64,000 nt of DNA from an uncultured Alphaproteobacteria bacterium (GCA_902826695.1 CADEFU010000006.1:1-64000), one strand, 5' to 3'; shown: positions 27,443 through 36,432, counted from the stretch's first letter. Translations and numbers: made by a program. The notes: a model not told the origin generated them from the sequence alone.

Positions 27443-28765
27443 TCAACGGTTTAGCGGCGACCAAGCGGGATCGGAGGCTTCACCGGGCGTAATAACCCTG
27501 CGGAGATTGCGGCCGGTCAAATCGACCGACCATACCGCTGAGCCGCCGCTTTGGCCGCCGCGACCAGCAGTTGTGCGGGTAAACAGGATCACTCGACCGT
27601 TTGGCGACCAGGTTGGGCCTTCTTCCGAGTACGACGACGAAAGGATGCGTTCACCTTGTCCGTCGGGGCGCATGACGCCTATCGAGAAGGTTTGGCCGAC
27701 CTGCTTGGTAAAGGCGATCAGGTCGCCGCGTGGGCTCCATACGGGTGTCGTGTAGCGGCCTTGGCCGAACGAGATCCGCTGTTGGCCGGAGCCGTCGGCG
27801 TTCATGACGTAGAGCTGCGGTGAGCCGCCGCGGTCGGAGTTGAAGACGATACGCGAGCCGTCGGGAGCGAACGACGGCGACGTGTCGATGCCGGGGTCAG
27901 ATGTCAAACGCTGCGGACGGCGCGAGCGCAAGTCCACGACATAGACGTCCACGTTGTTGTCGCGCGAATAGCTGAAGATCACGCGGTTGCCGTCGGGCGC
28001 GAAGCGCGGCGCGAACGTCATGCCGGAATATTGGCCGATGACTTCGCGCTGACCGGTCTGCAGATCGAACACGAACACGGACGGCGTTTGACGCTCGTAC
28101 GACATGTAAGTGATTGCCTGCGTCGTCGGCGAGAAGCGCGGCGACAGCACGATGAAATCGCCGCCGGTCAGGAACGACGGGTTGGCGCCGTCTTGATCCA
28201 TGATCGAGAGGCGGTAGCGGCGCTTTGTTTTGGGACCCGATTCGGAGATGAAGACGATGCGGGTGTCGAAGTAGCCCTTCTCGCCCGTTAGGCGTTCGTA
28301 GATCGCGTCGGCGACGAGGTGGCCCAACCGGCGCCAGTTTTCCGGCGTCGTTTTGAACGACATGCCGACCATTTGCTGTTCGCCGAAAATGTCCCAGAGG
28401 CGGAAGTCCACTTGCAGCTGGCCGTCGGCGAGCTGGCGCGCCTGGCCGGTGACAAGGCCTTGCGCGTTGATGGTGCGCCAGTCTCCGAAGCGGGGGAGCG
28501 ATGAGAAGTTCGTGATCTTCTCAAGGTAGGAACGCGGATCGAGCGGCGCGAACAGGCCGGAGCGCTCAAGGTCGCCGCGAATGACACCTGCGACTTGAGC
28601 GGCCACCTGCTGGTCGCGTGGAGTTGCGCCGAGGAAATCGTGGATCGCAATCGGGATCGGCTGAACGACGCCTTGGTCGAGTTTGATTTCGAGTGAGGCC
28701 TGCGCAGGGAGCGCGGCACCGCAGATCAACGATAGGGCGGCAAGCGCTGCACGGAACATTCTCAT
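27443..28765 (-). CDS. tolB: Tol-Pal system beta-propeller protein TolB
   Basis: TolB is periplasmic and shuttles between Pal and TolA. A signal peptide (ending PAQA-S, about residue 24) is followed by the N-terminal TolB domain (about residues 25-160) that carries the TolA box and by a six-bladed PD40 propeller with repeats such as [17 protein letters not shown] and [18 protein letters not shown]. Length is about 440 residues. ATG 28765 was picked because GAGG lies 9 nt upstream; a TTG further up is unlikely. Confidence 0.96.
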   Translation of the reverse strand: MRMFRAALAALSLICGAALPAQASLEIKLDQGVVQPIPIAIHDFLGATPRDQQVAAQVAGVIRGDLERSGLFAPLDPRSYLEKITNFSSLPRFGDWRTINAQGLVTGQARQLADGQLQVDFRLWDIFGEQQMVGMSFKTTPENWRRLGHLVADAIYERLTGEKGYFDTRIVFISESGPKTKRRYRLSIMDQDGANPSFLTGGDFIVLSPRFSPTTQAITYMSYERQTPSVFVFDLQTGQREVIGQYSGMTFAPRFAPDGNRVIFSYSRDNNVDVYVVDLRSRRPQRLTSDPGIDTSPSFAPDGSRIVFNSDRGGSPQLYVMNADGSGQQRISFGQGRYTTPVWSPRGDLIAFTKQVGQTFSIGVMRPDGQGERILSSSYSEEGPTWSPNGRVILFTRTTAGRGGQSGGSAVWSVDLTGRNLRRVITPGEASDPAWSPLNR

Positions 28766-28792
28766 GTGTCGTATCCTCAAACTTCAGTGTCG

Positions 28793-29689
28793 TTAGTACC
28801 CGGCCATCTTGGTCGGGTCGAACTCGATCGTGATGTCCCGCCAATTCGCGTATTTTTCAGGTGGCAACTCGTAGGGACCGCAAATCTGGATTGCGCGAAT
28901 AGCCGAATCGGCGGCCGCGCGGAAGTAGGGATCGCCAAGACCGCCCTTGTCGATGAGCTGCGGGGCTCCCGAAACCGTGCCGTCTTCGTTCAGCGCGAAT
29001 TTTACGCGGAAGACGAGCGCCGTCGGATCGGGCGCACCAACGGGCACGTTCCAGCACTTCGCGAGGCGCGCTTTGAGCGCGTCGATCTCGCTTGCGGTGA
29101 GCGCGCTTTGCGCGCCAGCGCCGCGGAGCGTGCGATCGGCTTTCGAGGGCGGGGCCTTGGTTTCCTGCGGTGCCTTGGGCGCAGCCTCGATGCCCTTCAT
29201 GATTTTGTCGAGGTCGAATTCGTCCTTCTTCGGCTTTTCGGGCTTGGGTTTCGCGCGCGGTTCGGACATTGCGAGGCGCTGCGGCTCGGGCTTCGGCGGC
29301 TCCGGCTTGGGCGGCTCCGGCTTCAGCTCCTCGGCCTCGGGCGCCGGCTCCTCGGGTTCAGGCGGCAGGGGTGGCGTTGGTTCGGCGGCAGCTTGTTCTT
29401 GCGCGTCTTGCAGCGGCTCTGGCGGGGGCGGTTCAACCGGCGCTTCCACGGGCTTTTCGGGCTCGGGCTGTTCCAGCTCTTTGGATTGCGCCTGGATGTT
29501 CGTCATTTCGGCGACGGTCAAGAGTTCGACAGGCACGATGTCGGACGGCATCTCGATCGGCGGCGACACGAACGGCCATACGACGATCGCGCCGAACAGC
29601 GCGAGGCCGTGCAGCATCGCCGACAGAATCGCCGCGCCAAGCAGCGAGTCGGACTCGGGCGTGTTATTTGTGCTTCTTGCTCTCGCCAC
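28793..29689 (-). CDS. tolA: Tol-Pal system protein TolA
   Basis: TolA spans from the inner membrane to the outer membrane and is energised by TolQR. It has an N-terminal transmembrane anchor with the His of the SHLS-type motif in LSAMLHGLALFGAIVVW. A long Pro/Glu/Lys-rich periplasmic arm follows (about residues 70-190, with repeated PKPEPP units), then a C-terminal globular domain (AKCWNVPVGAPDPTALVFRV onward) that binds TolB and CpoB. It has 298 residues. It overlaps tolR by 26 bp. Confidence 0.92.
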   Translation of the reverse strand: MARARSTNNTPESDSLLGAAILSAMLHGLALFGAIVVWPFVSPPIEMPSDIVPVELLTVAEMTNIQAQSKELEQPEPEKPVEAPVEPPPPEPLQDAQEQAAAEPTPPLPPEPEEPAPEAEELKPEPPKPEPPKPEPQRLAMSEPRAKPKPEKPKKDEFDLDKIMKGIEAAPKAPQETKAPPSKADRTLRGAGAQSALTASEIDALKARLAKCWNVPVGAPDPTALVFRVKFALNEDGTVSGAPQLIDKGGLGDPYFRAAADSAIRAIQICGPYELPPEKYANWRDITIEFDPTKMAGY

Positions 29690-30140
29690 GCGGAGGCTCT
29701 GTCACTAGGCCAATGCGACGGAAGCCCGCCGCATTCAACTCACCCATCACTTGCATCACCGTGCCGTAGTCCACCGACTTGTCGCCGCGGACGAAGATGC
29801 GCTGGTCGTAGCCGTTCTCGGCGATTGCCGTAACTTTGGCCGCGAGATCGTCGAGTTCGATCGCTTCATCTTGCGTCTTTGCGCCGCCCAGGAAGATCGT
29901 TCCCGACTTGTCGATTGAAACGGTCAGCGGCTCCTTGTCCTTGGTCAGCGCTTTTGCGCGCGTCTTCGGCAGATCGACCGGAACGCCTGGAATCAGCAAC
30001 GGCGCCGTCACCATGAAGATGATGAGCAGCACGAGCATCACGTCGACCATCGGGGTGACGTTGATGTCGGCGTTTGGCTTGAGGCGGCTGCGCCAGGCGC
30101 CACGCCCGCGGTGCGATCCGCCGTTGATGACGCCCGCCAT
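29664..30140 (-). CDS. tolR: Tol-Pal system protein TolR (ExbD family)
   Basis: TolR forms the proton channel with TolQ and reaches into the periplasm to contact peptidoglycan. It has a single N-terminal transmembrane helix with the essential aspartate in VTPMVDVMLVLLIIFMVT (about residues 28-45) and a periplasmic ExbD domain ending in MGELNAAGFRRIGLV. Length is 158 residues. It starts immediately after the tolQ stop. Confidence 0.95.
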   Translation of the reverse strand: MAGVINGGSHRGRGAWRSRLKPNADINVTPMVDVMLVLLIIFMVTAPLLIPGVPVDLPKTRAKALTKDKEPLTVSIDKSGTIFLGGAKTQDEAIELDDLAAKVTAIAENGYDQRIFVRGDKSVDYGTVMQVMGELNAAGFRRIGLVTEPPRGESKKHK

Positions 30141-31025
30141 CTAACGCGCCTTTTCGTCGAGCTGGCGGGAGAGGATGGCGGCAAATTCGTCGGAGAAACC
30201 TTCGAGGCGCGCAGCCATGCGACCGACGGAGGTGGAGAAGTGGTTGTAGGCCATCGATGCCGGGATCGCGGCGACGAGGCCCATGGCGGTGGCGAACAAC
30301 GCCTCTGCAATGCCAGGGGCGACGACGGCGAGCGATGTATCTTGGGACGCAGCGATGTGGCGGAACGAGTTCATGATGCCCCACACCGTGCCGAACAGGC
30401 CGATGAACGTCGCGTTTACACCGACCGTGGCCAGGAAGCCGAGCGACGATTCCAGGCGCGTGATCTCACGGCTGATCGTGACGTTCATGACCTTGTTGAT
30501 GCGGTCCTTGACGCTCGGCAACAGGCCGGTCGAAACCGGACCGGTTTCGAAAGAGCGCTTCCACTCGCGCATCGCGGCGACGAAGACGTGCGCCATCGGG
30601 TGATGTTCGCTGCGCGACTGGAGCGATTGATAGACGTCGTCGAGCGAGCGGCCGGACCAGAACAATTGCTCGAAGCGTTCGGCTTGGGCGCGCACGCTGC
30701 CCAGGCGCATCCACTTGCCGATGATGATTGCCCAAGACCACACGGAGGCCAGCAGCAGGATCCCCATCACGCCTTTGACGACGATGTCGGCCTTCATGAA
30801 CAGCGCCCATGGCGACATGTCCAACGCGGCACCGACGGCGCCAGGGCTGGCTTCGCGACCGCCTTCGGGAGCGGCGAGCGGAATGGTTTCGGGCATCGGG
30901 TCCACAGGGGCCGCGTTCGGCGCCTGAACCGCATCGGTGAAAGACGTGAGGCTATCGACGAACGCCATCAGCGGCTTGGCGAAGGCCTCCAAATCGTGGA
31001 CGAGAGCGAGCGCTGAAAACTCCAT
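30141..31025 (-). CDS. tolQ: Tol-Pal system protein TolQ (ExbB family)
   Basis: TolQ is the inner-membrane stator subunit homologous to ExbB and MotA. Three transmembrane helices are seen: about residues 80-99 (VVKGVMGILLLASVWSWAII) and two in the C-terminal half around GVNATFIGLFGTVWGIMNSF and ALFATAMGLVAAIPAS, the family signature regions. At 294 residues it has a longer N-terminal extension than E. coli TolQ. ATG 31025 was chosen for its purine-rich upstream sequence. It is the first gene of the tolQRAB-pal run; ybgC is separated from it by two opposite-strand genes. Confidence 0.95.
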   Translation of the reverse strand: MEFSALALVHDLEAFAKPLMAFVDSLTSFTDAVQAPNAAPVDPMPETIPLAAPEGGREASPGAVGAALDMSPWALFMKADIVVKGVMGILLLASVWSWAIIIGKWMRLGSVRAQAERFEQLFWSGRSLDDVYQSLQSRSEHHPMAHVFVAAMREWKRSFETGPVSTGLLPSVKDRINKVMNVTISREITRLESSLGFLATVGVNATFIGLFGTVWGIMNSFRHIAASQDTSLAVVAPGIAEALFATAMGLVAAIPASMAYNHFSTSVGRMAARLEGFSDEFAAILSRQLDEKAR

Positions 31026-31331
31026 AGACCCTACTTCCCCTCGAGATGACGCCGCGCCCGCAAGCGGCCCCGGCGCCCAAGCGGCGTTCGGGAAATCGGG
31101 CGCAACTAGACCCATTCAACATGTCGAAATTTGGGCGCAGAACTGCGCTTTCTTGGCCGTGAGCCCAAACCGTTCCCGCTTCCCTAGCCCGAACCGCCCC
31201 GAACGCCAAGGGGACGGGCGGTAAATGACAGGGACTTCACACTTCTTCTGCCCGGTTTCTGCACGGATAACTTGCGAGGTGCGCCGACATTCGCGCACCG
31301 TGGGACCTGTCGATTGCACCTGGAGGATTTC
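31026..31331. other. Intergenic region between tolQ and a secreted protein gene
   Basis: This 306-bp divergent gap must contain the tolQ promoter and that of the plus-strand gene at 31332. No convincing consensus promoter, tRNA, hairpin or extra ORF with a ribosome binding site is visible to the eye. Confidence 0.4.
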
Positions 31332-31721
31332 ATGCGCGGCGTCGCCATAGCGTTTTTGACGATGGGTTTGGCGTCGAGTGCGTGGGCCAACATGATCCCG
31401 CCGCAGACATCGACACCGCGAACGTACTTCGCCGGCACATGGTCGTTCGACGGCACGTGCGCGAGCGGGGACGGGATGGTGTTGCATACGAACGGCAAGG
31501 CCGCTTACGACGAGTGGGGCACGGGCTTGTGGGCGATTGGCGAGAACGGTGCGCGGTTGGTGCTGATTGTCGAGGATATCAGCGAAGAGGCCGACCGCCG
31601 CAAGGAAGCGGAGATGATCGAATTCCTCAACGTGCAACGGACCGGGTCGACGCTCTGGATGAAGCGAGCTTCCGACGGCGCGAAGATCAAGGCGAAGCGG
31701 TGTCTGGCGCCAGCGCGTTAG
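31332..31721 (+). CDS. Small secreted protein of unknown function
   Basis: This is a 129-residue protein with a signal peptide (MRGVAIAFLTMGLASSAWAN, cleavage around residue 19-20). The mature domain is probably beta-rich, with FAGTWSFDGTCASGDGMVLH and LWAIGENGARLVLIVED, and has two Cys (GTC and KRC at the end) that could form a disulphide. A very good TGGAGG site precedes ATG 31332. The FAGTWSFDGTC pattern resembles small lipocalin-like or inhibitor-like exported proteins, but no family can be assigned. Confidence 0.7.
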   Translation: MRGVAIAFLTMGLASSAWANMIPPQTSTPRTYFAGTWSFDGTCASGDGMVLHTNGKAAYDEWGTGLWAIGENGARLVLIVEDISEEADRRKEAEMIEFLNVQRTGSTLWMKRASDGAKIKAKRCLAPAR

Positions 31722-31815
31722 ATAGGGCTCGATCCTTCCGGATCCTGCAGTTTCGGGGACGTAACGTCGGGGAAATCGCTTCACACATTGCGGGTGTGTG
31801 CACGATTCGCCGCGG

Positions 31816-31829
31816 TTGACCTAGGTCAA
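31816..31829 (+). promoter_or_regulatory. FNR/FixK-type palindrome upstream of ompW
   Basis: TTGACCTAGGTCAA is a perfect 14-bp palindrome that fits TTGA-N6-TCAA, the CRP/FNR-family site bound by FNR, FixK and relatives. Its centre is 71 bp before the ompW start. A class II promoter (site centred at -41.5) would start transcription near 31864 and give a ~30-nt leader. ompW is oxygen/FNR-regulated in enterobacteria, which makes the match more credible. Confidence 0.7.
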
Positions 31830-31893
31830 AGCGCGTATTGGACCGCGGGCCTAGTCGTGGCGCCGAAACCCGCCACCCTAGGAGTTCGTTCCC

Positions 31894-32541
31894 ATGATCA
31901 ACCGCTCGTTCGCCGCAGCCACCCTCAGCTGCGCCCTTGTCGCGTCTGTCGCTGCCGTCATTGTGCCAGGCGAAGCGGAAGCCAAAAGTCCGTGGATGGT
32001 GCGCGGCCGTCTGATCGCCGTTCTGCCCGACGAAGACGCGACGGTGTCGATCCTGGGCGGCGATGTGGACATCGACACGTCGATCGTGCCGGAGCTCGAC
32101 ATCACGTATTTCTTCGACGAGCACTGGGCCGCTGAGCTGATCCTGGGCGTCACGCCGCACGAGATCACGCACAAGCCTTCGAACATCGATCTCGGGTCCG
32201 TTTGGCTGCTGCCGCCGACGCTGACGCTGCAGTATCATTTCCAGCCGAACGATCCGGACTTCCGGCCCTATATCGGCGCTGGCGTGAACTACACCTTGTT
32301 CTTCGGGCATGACGATGCCGATCCGGTCGTGCGCAAGGCCGAGTTCGATCCGAGCTTCGGGTTCGCGTTGCAGGCGGGTGTCGATATTCCGATCGGCGGC
32401 AACTGGACGCTGAACGTCGACGTCAAGAAGGTTTGGATCAACACCGAAGCCACGATCGACACGACGATCCCGGCGGTCGTGCGCGCGGATGTCGATATCG
32501 ATCCGGTGATCGTGGGCGTCGGCCTCGGCTATCGCTGGTAG
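31894..32541 (+). CDS. ompW: OmpW family outer-membrane beta-barrel protein
   Basis: This is a small 8-stranded outer-membrane barrel with a hydrophobic channel. It has a signal peptide (about residues 1-30, ending AEAKS), then alternating strands with the family features WMVRGRLIAVLPDED at the start, PTLTLQYHFQP and FRPYIGAGVNYTLFF in the middle, and a C-terminal aromatic residue (GLGYRW) as needed for barrel assembly. Length is 215 residues. OmpW proteins are linked to small hydrophobic molecules and to anaerobic or stress adaptation. It is preceded by an FNR/FixK-type site and is convergent with ybgC, stops 2 bp apart. Confidence 0.93.
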   Translation: MINRSFAAATLSCALVASVAAVIVPGEAEAKSPWMVRGRLIAVLPDEDATVSILGGDVDIDTSIVPELDITYFFDEHWAAELILGVTPHEITHKPSNIDLGSVWLLPPTLTLQYHFQPNDPDFRPYIGAGVNYTLFFGHDDADPVVRKAEFDPSFGFALQAGVDIPIGGNWTLNVDVKKVWINTEATIDTTIPAVVRADVDIDPVIVGVGLGYRW

Positions 32542-32542
32542 T

Positions 32543-32980
32543 TCAAGCCAGATAGGGGCTGAGTTTCGCCTTCACGTCTTCCGGGATGCGGCGCGGTTTA
32601 CCGGTCATGGTAATCAGCGCCGCTTCCACTTTGGCAGTGACGAGGTCGATGCCTTTGCATTTGACCCATTGGTCGCCGCTCATGCGTGCACCCGTCAGCG
32701 AGTGGAAGCGGGTGTGGATTTCGAGGGCGTCGTCGAGGCGCGCGGGTCTCGCGTAGTCGAGTTCCATCCTTCGGATCGTCCAGGCGACGGGTTCGGTGCC
32801 CGACATCATCACCATATGGTGCACGCCAGCGAGGCGCAGGAACTCCGAGCGGCCGCGCTCCATGTAACGCAGGTAATTCGCGTGATAGACGATGCCGGAG
32901 ACGTCGGTGTCTTCGTAATAGACGCGCGCCGGCAGGATGTGCGTCTTGCCGTCGAAGCGGCCCATCGTGGGCTCAGACAT
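32543..32980 (-). CDS. ybgC: Tol-Pal-associated acyl-CoA thioesterase YbgC
   Basis: This is a hot-dog-fold thioesterase, cytoplasmic, acting on short or long acyl-CoA/ACP and linked to phospholipid metabolism near Tol-Pal. The catalytic motif [20 protein letters not shown] contains the conserved Asp (about residue 27) and the helix [17 protein letters not shown] follows. Length is 145 residues. It overlaps the end of ruvB by 8 bp and would normally lead directly into tolQ; here two plus-strand genes lie between. Confidence 0.93.
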   Translation of the reverse strand: MSEPTMGRFDGKTHILPARVYYEDTDVSGIVYHANYLRYMERGRSEFLRLAGVHHMVMMSGTEPVAWTIRRMELDYARPARLDDALEIHTRFHSLTGARMSGDQWVKCKGIDLVTAKVEAALITMTGKPRRIPEDVKAKLSPYLA

Positions 32981-34028
32981 CGGCGTCCTCGTCGCGCGCC
33001 GTGTCGAACAGCGTTTGCTGCGTCACAGTCTTCGGGGCCACGAGGCCGAGGTGGTGGTAGGCCAAGGCCGCCGCCATACGGCCGCGCGGCGTGCGCTGCA
33101 CGAAGCCTTCCTGGAGCAAGAACGGCTCGATGATTTCTTCGAGCGCGTCGCGCGGTTCGCCGAGCGCGGCCGAGAGCGTTTCCACGCCGACGGGGCCGCC
33201 GTTGTAGTTGTCCATGATGATCTTGAGGTAGCGGCGGTCGAAATTGTCGAGGCCGCGCTTGTCGACTTCGAGGCGGGTCAACGCTTCGTCGGCGGCTTTC
33301 GCGTCGACTTTCGGGAGCTTCGCAACGGCGGCGAAATCGCGGATGCGGCGGAGTAGGCGCCCGGCGATGCGGGGCGTGCCGCGCGATCTTGCTGCGATTT
33401 CGCGCGATGCTTCGGGCGTGAGCGGCAAGTTCAAGATACGCGCGCCGCGGCTTACGATCTCGATCAGGTCTTCGACTTTGTAGAACTCGAGGCGCAGCGG
33501 GATGCCGAAGCGGTCGCGGAGCGGCTTCGTGATCATACCCGAGCGCGTCGTCGCGCCCACGAGCGTGAACGGCGCGAGATCGATCTTCACCGTGCGCGCC
33601 GCCGGACCTTCGCCGATGATGAGGTCGAGCTGAAAGTCCTCCATCGCGGGGTAGAGGATTTCTTCGACCGCCGGGTTCAGGCGGTGGATCTCGTCGATGA
33701 ACAGGACGTCGCGCGGCTGCAGGTTCGTCAGGATGGCGGCGAGGTCGCCGGCGCGCGCGATCACGGGACCCGATGTCGAGCGGAAGTTCACGCCGAGTTC
33801 GCGGGCGACGATTTGCGCCATCGTCGTCTTGCCGAGGCCCGGGGGGCCTGCGAGCAGAACGTGATCAAGCGCTTCATTGCGGCCGCGTGCGGCGTCGATG
33901 AAGACTTTCAGGTTCGCGCGAGCTTGGTCCTGGCCAATGAACTCGGCGAGCGTCAACGGGCGGAGCGACGCCTCGCCGGTGTCGTCGTCGCGCGTTTCGG
34001 GTGTGATGAGGCGGTTGGGTTTGGTCAT
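32973..34028 (-). CDS. ruvB: Holliday junction DNA helicase RuvB
   Basis: RuvB is the AAA+ hexameric motor that drives branch migration with RuvA. Walker [10 protein letters not shown] is near residue 60, Walker B is [11 protein letters not shown], sensor 1 lies in [10 protein letters not shown], and the arginine finger in [17 protein letters not shown]-terminal winged helix follows ([15 protein letters not shown]). Length is 351 residues. It follows ruvA with a 4-bp gap in the conserved ruvCAB order. Confidence 0.97.
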   Translation of the reverse strand: MTKPNRLITPETRDDDTGEASLRPLTLAEFIGQDQARANLKVFIDAARGRNEALDHVLLAGPPGLGKTTMAQIVARELGVNFRSTSGPVIARAGDLAAILTNLQPRDVLFIDEIHRLNPAVEEILYPAMEDFQLDLIIGEGPAARTVKIDLAPFTLVGATTRSGMITKPLRDRFGIPLRLEFYKVEDLIEIVSRGARILNLPLTPEASREIAARSRGTPRIAGRLLRRIRDFAAVAKLPKVDAKAADEALTRLEVDKRGLDNFDRRYLKIIMDNYNGGPVGVETLSAALGEPRDALEEIIEPFLLQEGFVQRTPRGRMAAALAYHHLGLVAPKTVTQQTLFDTARDEDADV

Positions 34029-34032
34029 GAGG

Positions 34033-34656
34033 TTACGCCGCGCTCGACAAGGCGCGCAGGCCTTCGCGGATCATGGCTTGCAGCGGGAGCTCCTTGCCTT
34101 CGCGAGCGACGACGGTTGCGATCGCTTGGCTGGCTTGGGCTTGGCTGTAGCCGAGGTTCACCAGTGCCGAGACGGCTTCGGCAGCGACGCCGGCGGGGCG
34201 GTTGAGCGCGACGACGGCGCCCTCCCCTTTCGCAATGTGGAGCGGGGCCGAGATGCTCGCCGCTTTGTCTTTCAGTTCGGCGGTGATGCGGGCGGCGAGT
34301 TTGGGGCCGACGCCTTGGGCGCGGCCGACCGCGGCTTTGTCTTCGAATGCTACAGCGCGGGCGAGGTCTGAGACATTGAGCGTGCTCAGAATCGAAAGCG
34401 CCACTTTGGCGCCGACGCCTTGCACGGTTTGCATGAGACGGAACCATTCGCGCTCTTCACTCGTCGTAAAGCCGAACAGTTTGATCGCGTCTTCGCGCAT
34501 TTGCGTTTCGACGAACAGCGTCGCGCGTTGGCCCGGTTGGGGAAGGTTCGACAGCACGCGTGCGGCGCAGTGCACGACGTAACCGACGCCGCCCACGTCA
34601 ATGACTGCGAAGTCGGTGCCGATTTCGTCGATGATACCGGTGAGTTTGCCGATCAT
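34033..34656 (-). CDS. ruvA: Holliday junction branch migration protein RuvA
   Basis: RuvA binds the four-way junction and positions RuvB rings. It has an N-terminal OB fold ([26 protein letters not shown]), two helix-hairpin-helix motifs ([13 protein letters not shown] and [16 protein letters not shown]) and a C-terminal RuvB-binding domain ([18 protein letters not shown]). Length is 207 residues. It is separated from ruvC by the palindromic repeat element. Confidence 0.97.
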   Translation of the reverse strand: MIGKLTGIIDEIGTDFAVIDVGGVGYVVHCAARVLSNLPQPGQRATLFVETQMREDAIKLFGFTTSEEREWFRLMQTVQGVGAKVALSILSTLNVSDLARAVAFEDKAAVGRAQGVGPKLAARITAELKDKAASISAPLHIAKGEGAVVALNRPAGVAAEAVSALVNLGYSQAQASQAIATVVAREGKELPLQAMIREGLRALSSAA

Positions 34657-34678
34657 GCGTTTGTGCCTTGAAGAGGGT

Positions 34679-34867
34679 TCACGCCAAGCCGCCGAGCCGC
34701 CAAGAAGATTTTCTCACACAATGAAACAATGGAACAATGGGGCGCCCTTCTTGCGCCGCAGGCGCTATTTCGAACGTTCGAAGGGCGCTTCGCGCCGAAG
34801 GAAGACCTCTCATTGTTCCATTGTTTCATTGTGTGAGGCGCTCTTTCTTCTTCGCGGCTTGGCGTGA
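34679..34867. repeat. Palindromic intergenic repeat, copy 2, nested inverted arms
   Basis: This lies between ruvA and ruvC. Outer arms TCACGCCAAGCCGC (34679-34692) and its complement (34854-34867) are perfect 14-mers. Inner arms 34713-34739 and 34811-34837 are perfect inverted 27-mers with core CACAATGAAACAATG. The centre is GC-rich with further self-complementarity (CGAACGTTCG at its middle). Over 32 bases from 34717 it matches copy 1 (18290) at 30 positions. No coding capacity is seen. It is consistent with a non-autonomous mobile or REP-like element. Confidence 0.75.
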
Positions 34868-34873
34868 GGTTTT

Positions 34874-35398
34874 CTAGCGAGCCCGCGCCATCATCGCCTC
34901 GATGCGATCGTTCGACTCCGACATGTGGGCGTGGGTGATGGCGATGGCGAGCGCGTCGGCGGCGTCGGGACCTTTGGCGTTCGATTGCGGGAGTAGGATT
35001 TTGACCATCGCGTAGACTTGATCCTTGTCGGCATGACCGACGCCGACGACCGACTTCTTCACTTGGTTCGGCGCGTATTCGGCGACTATGAGGCCGGCGC
35101 GCGCGGGCACCAAAAGGGCGATCGCACGGGCTTGTCCGAGTTTCAGCGTCGAGACCGGGTCCTTGTTGACGAACGTGTTCTCCACGGCGGCCACTTCGGG
35201 CCTTAAGCGCTCGATGACAGCTGACAGGCCCTCGTGCAGCGCGACAAGGCGGTCGGCCAACGACATCTCGCTGTCCGAGGTGACCACCCCGCATTCGATG
35301 AATTTGAGCCTGCTGCCGTCGCGTTCGATTACGCCCCAGCCAGTGCGGCGGAGGCCGGGATCGAGACCTAGGATGCGAACGGCTTGGGGGAGCGTCAT
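34874..35398 (-). CDS. ruvC: Crossover junction endodeoxyribonuclease RuvC
   Basis: RuvC cleaves Holliday junctions with an RNase H-like fold. Catalytic acidic residues are the Asp in [14 protein letters not shown] (about residue 12), the Glu in [11 protein letters not shown], and the C-terminal pair in [16 protein letters not shown]. Length is 174 residues from ATG 35398 ([15 protein letters not shown]). Upstream in-frame readings carry no homology. It is first in the ruvC-ruvA-ruvB order and divergent from the tandem secreted paralogues. Confidence 0.96.
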   Translation of the reverse strand: MTLPQAVRILGLDPGLRRTGWGVIERDGSRLKFIECGVVTSDSEMSLADRLVALHEGLSAVIERLRPEVAAVENTFVNKDPVSTLKLGQARAIALLVPARAGLIVAEYAPNQVKKSVVGVGHADKDQVYAMVKILLPQSNAKGPDAADALAIAITHAHMSESNDRIEAMMARAR

Positions 35399-35513
35399 CG
35401 ATGCGCTTTGTACACTAAATGTTCCGCTTAGACCATAGCCGATTCGGTGATCGGTGTTGCAGACATTCATGCACACGGCGTCCAGAATTCGTGACGCTTC
35501 TCGTGAGGATTCT

Positions 35514-35957
35514 ATGCGCACGCTTCTTGCCTCCGCCGCTCTCATCGCCGCGATGCTTCCGGCTACCGCCGCCGAGGTTCGCGATTGCGACTTCGCGGCG
35601 AGCCTTCAGACTTTGGTCGAGCCGTGGGAGAAGAACATCCGAAGCTACTACAACGGGCAAGTTCGTGTTGCGCTGGTCGATACGTGGGGCGAGCCCGCGT
35701 GCTGCAGCACGCATTTGCTCATCATGATCCCGAGCAACGACGAGCCGGCAGAGGGGCGCATATGCAAGGTCGTGGGCGACAAGGGTACGAACGGCTTTCA
35801 GGCGATCGCGATCGACAAGATCAAGACGAGCTATGACGCCAAGCGCGGGCTTTTGATCTCGTTTCCATTCAAGCGCTATATCGACGGCGTGAAGTTCACG
35901 CCCGGCGTCGGGCGCGTGCGCGTGAACTTGCAGGCCGGAACCGTTAAGGCCGAATAG
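35514..35957 (+). CDS. Secreted Cys-containing protein, tandem paralogue A
   Basis: This 147-residue protein has a signal peptide (cleavage at TAA-EV, about residue 20) and is not assignable to a known family. The mature part has four cysteines: Cys25, the vicinal pair Cys63-Cys64, and Cys84 (GRICKVVGD). It shares about half of its mature residues with the next gene, including EPWE-N-R-Y-N, VRVAL-DT-GEP-CCS-HLLI, EGRIC-VVGD and KRGLL-FP. A GAGG site precedes ATG 35514. The two genes lie 21 bp apart and are probably co-transcribed. Confidence 0.75.
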   Translation: MRTLLASAALIAAMLPATAAEVRDCDFAASLQTLVEPWEKNIRSYYNGQVRVALVDTWGEPACCSTHLLIMIPSNDEPAEGRICKVVGDKGTNGFQAIAIDKIKTSYDAKRGLLISFPFKRYIDGVKFTPGVGRVRVNLQAGTVKAE

Positions 35958-35978
35958 GCCCACTTCAGGAGATCCTTC

Positions 35979-36428
35979 ATGCGCCTCTTTGTTGCCGCGG
36001 CTCTCGCCTTCGCCGCCGCCCTGCCCGCCGCGGCGACCCAGGTTCGCAATTGCGACTACGCCGCGAACGTGACGGCAATCGCCGAACCGTGGGAGCGCAA
36101 CACGCGGGCCTTCTACAATCGCAACGTCCGCGTCGCGCTGCTCGATACCGGGGGCGAACCCGTGTGCTGCAGCCAGCACTTGCTGATTTTGATGCCCGAC
36201 CGCAGCACCCCGCCCGGCATGGACGAGGGACGCATCTGTCGCGTTGTCGGCGATCGCGAGGGGATGGGTTTCCTCGGCATCGAGTTTCAGCGGATGCGCT
36301 CGTGGTACGACAAGCGCGGGCTGCTGCTCGAGTTTCCGGTGCACATCTACGGCGACGGCGTGCGCAATAGTCGACGCATGGTGCGCGTGCGTATCGACGC
36401 GGCGCGCGGGTTGGTGACGCCGGAGTAG
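35979..36428 (+). CDS. Secreted Cys-containing protein, tandem paralogue B
   Basis: This is a 149-residue duplicate of the preceding gene with its own signal peptide (MRLFVAAALAFAAALPAAAT, cleavage near residue 20). Cysteines are at 25, 63, 64 and 87, in register with paralogue A apart from a three-residue insertion before the last. Both proteins share the order NCD/DCD, EPWE, CCS-HLL, RIC and a basic C-terminal strand (MVRVRID). The preceding gap has an AGGAG site 8 nt before ATG. Function unknown; the periplasm or outside of the cell is the likely location. Confidence 0.75.
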   Translation: MRLFVAAALAFAAALPAAATQVRNCDYAANVTAIAEPWERNTRAFYNRNVRVALLDTGGEPVCCSQHLLILMPDRSTPPGMDEGRICRVVGDREGMGFLGIEFQRMRSWYDKRGLLLEFPVHIYGDGVRNSRRMVRVRIDAARGLVTPE

Positions 36429-36432
36429 TCGA

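Noticed and set aside
29280-29350. Repeated GGCTCCGGCTT-like units as a possible tandem repeat or CRISPR
   Set aside because: They encode the PKPEPP repeats of TolA; spacing is codon-driven and no unique spacers exist.
28766-29833. A 355-codon plus-strand ORF opposite tolA
   Set aside because: It is the mirror of the low-complexity Pro/Glu-rich tolA arm; composition is Arg/Leu/Gly nonsense with no domain, and tolA is conserved in its operon.
30111-31016. A 301-codon plus-strand ORF opposite tolQ
   Set aside because: It has no recognisable domain and its coding strand opposes a gene with clear ExbB/TolQ signatures.
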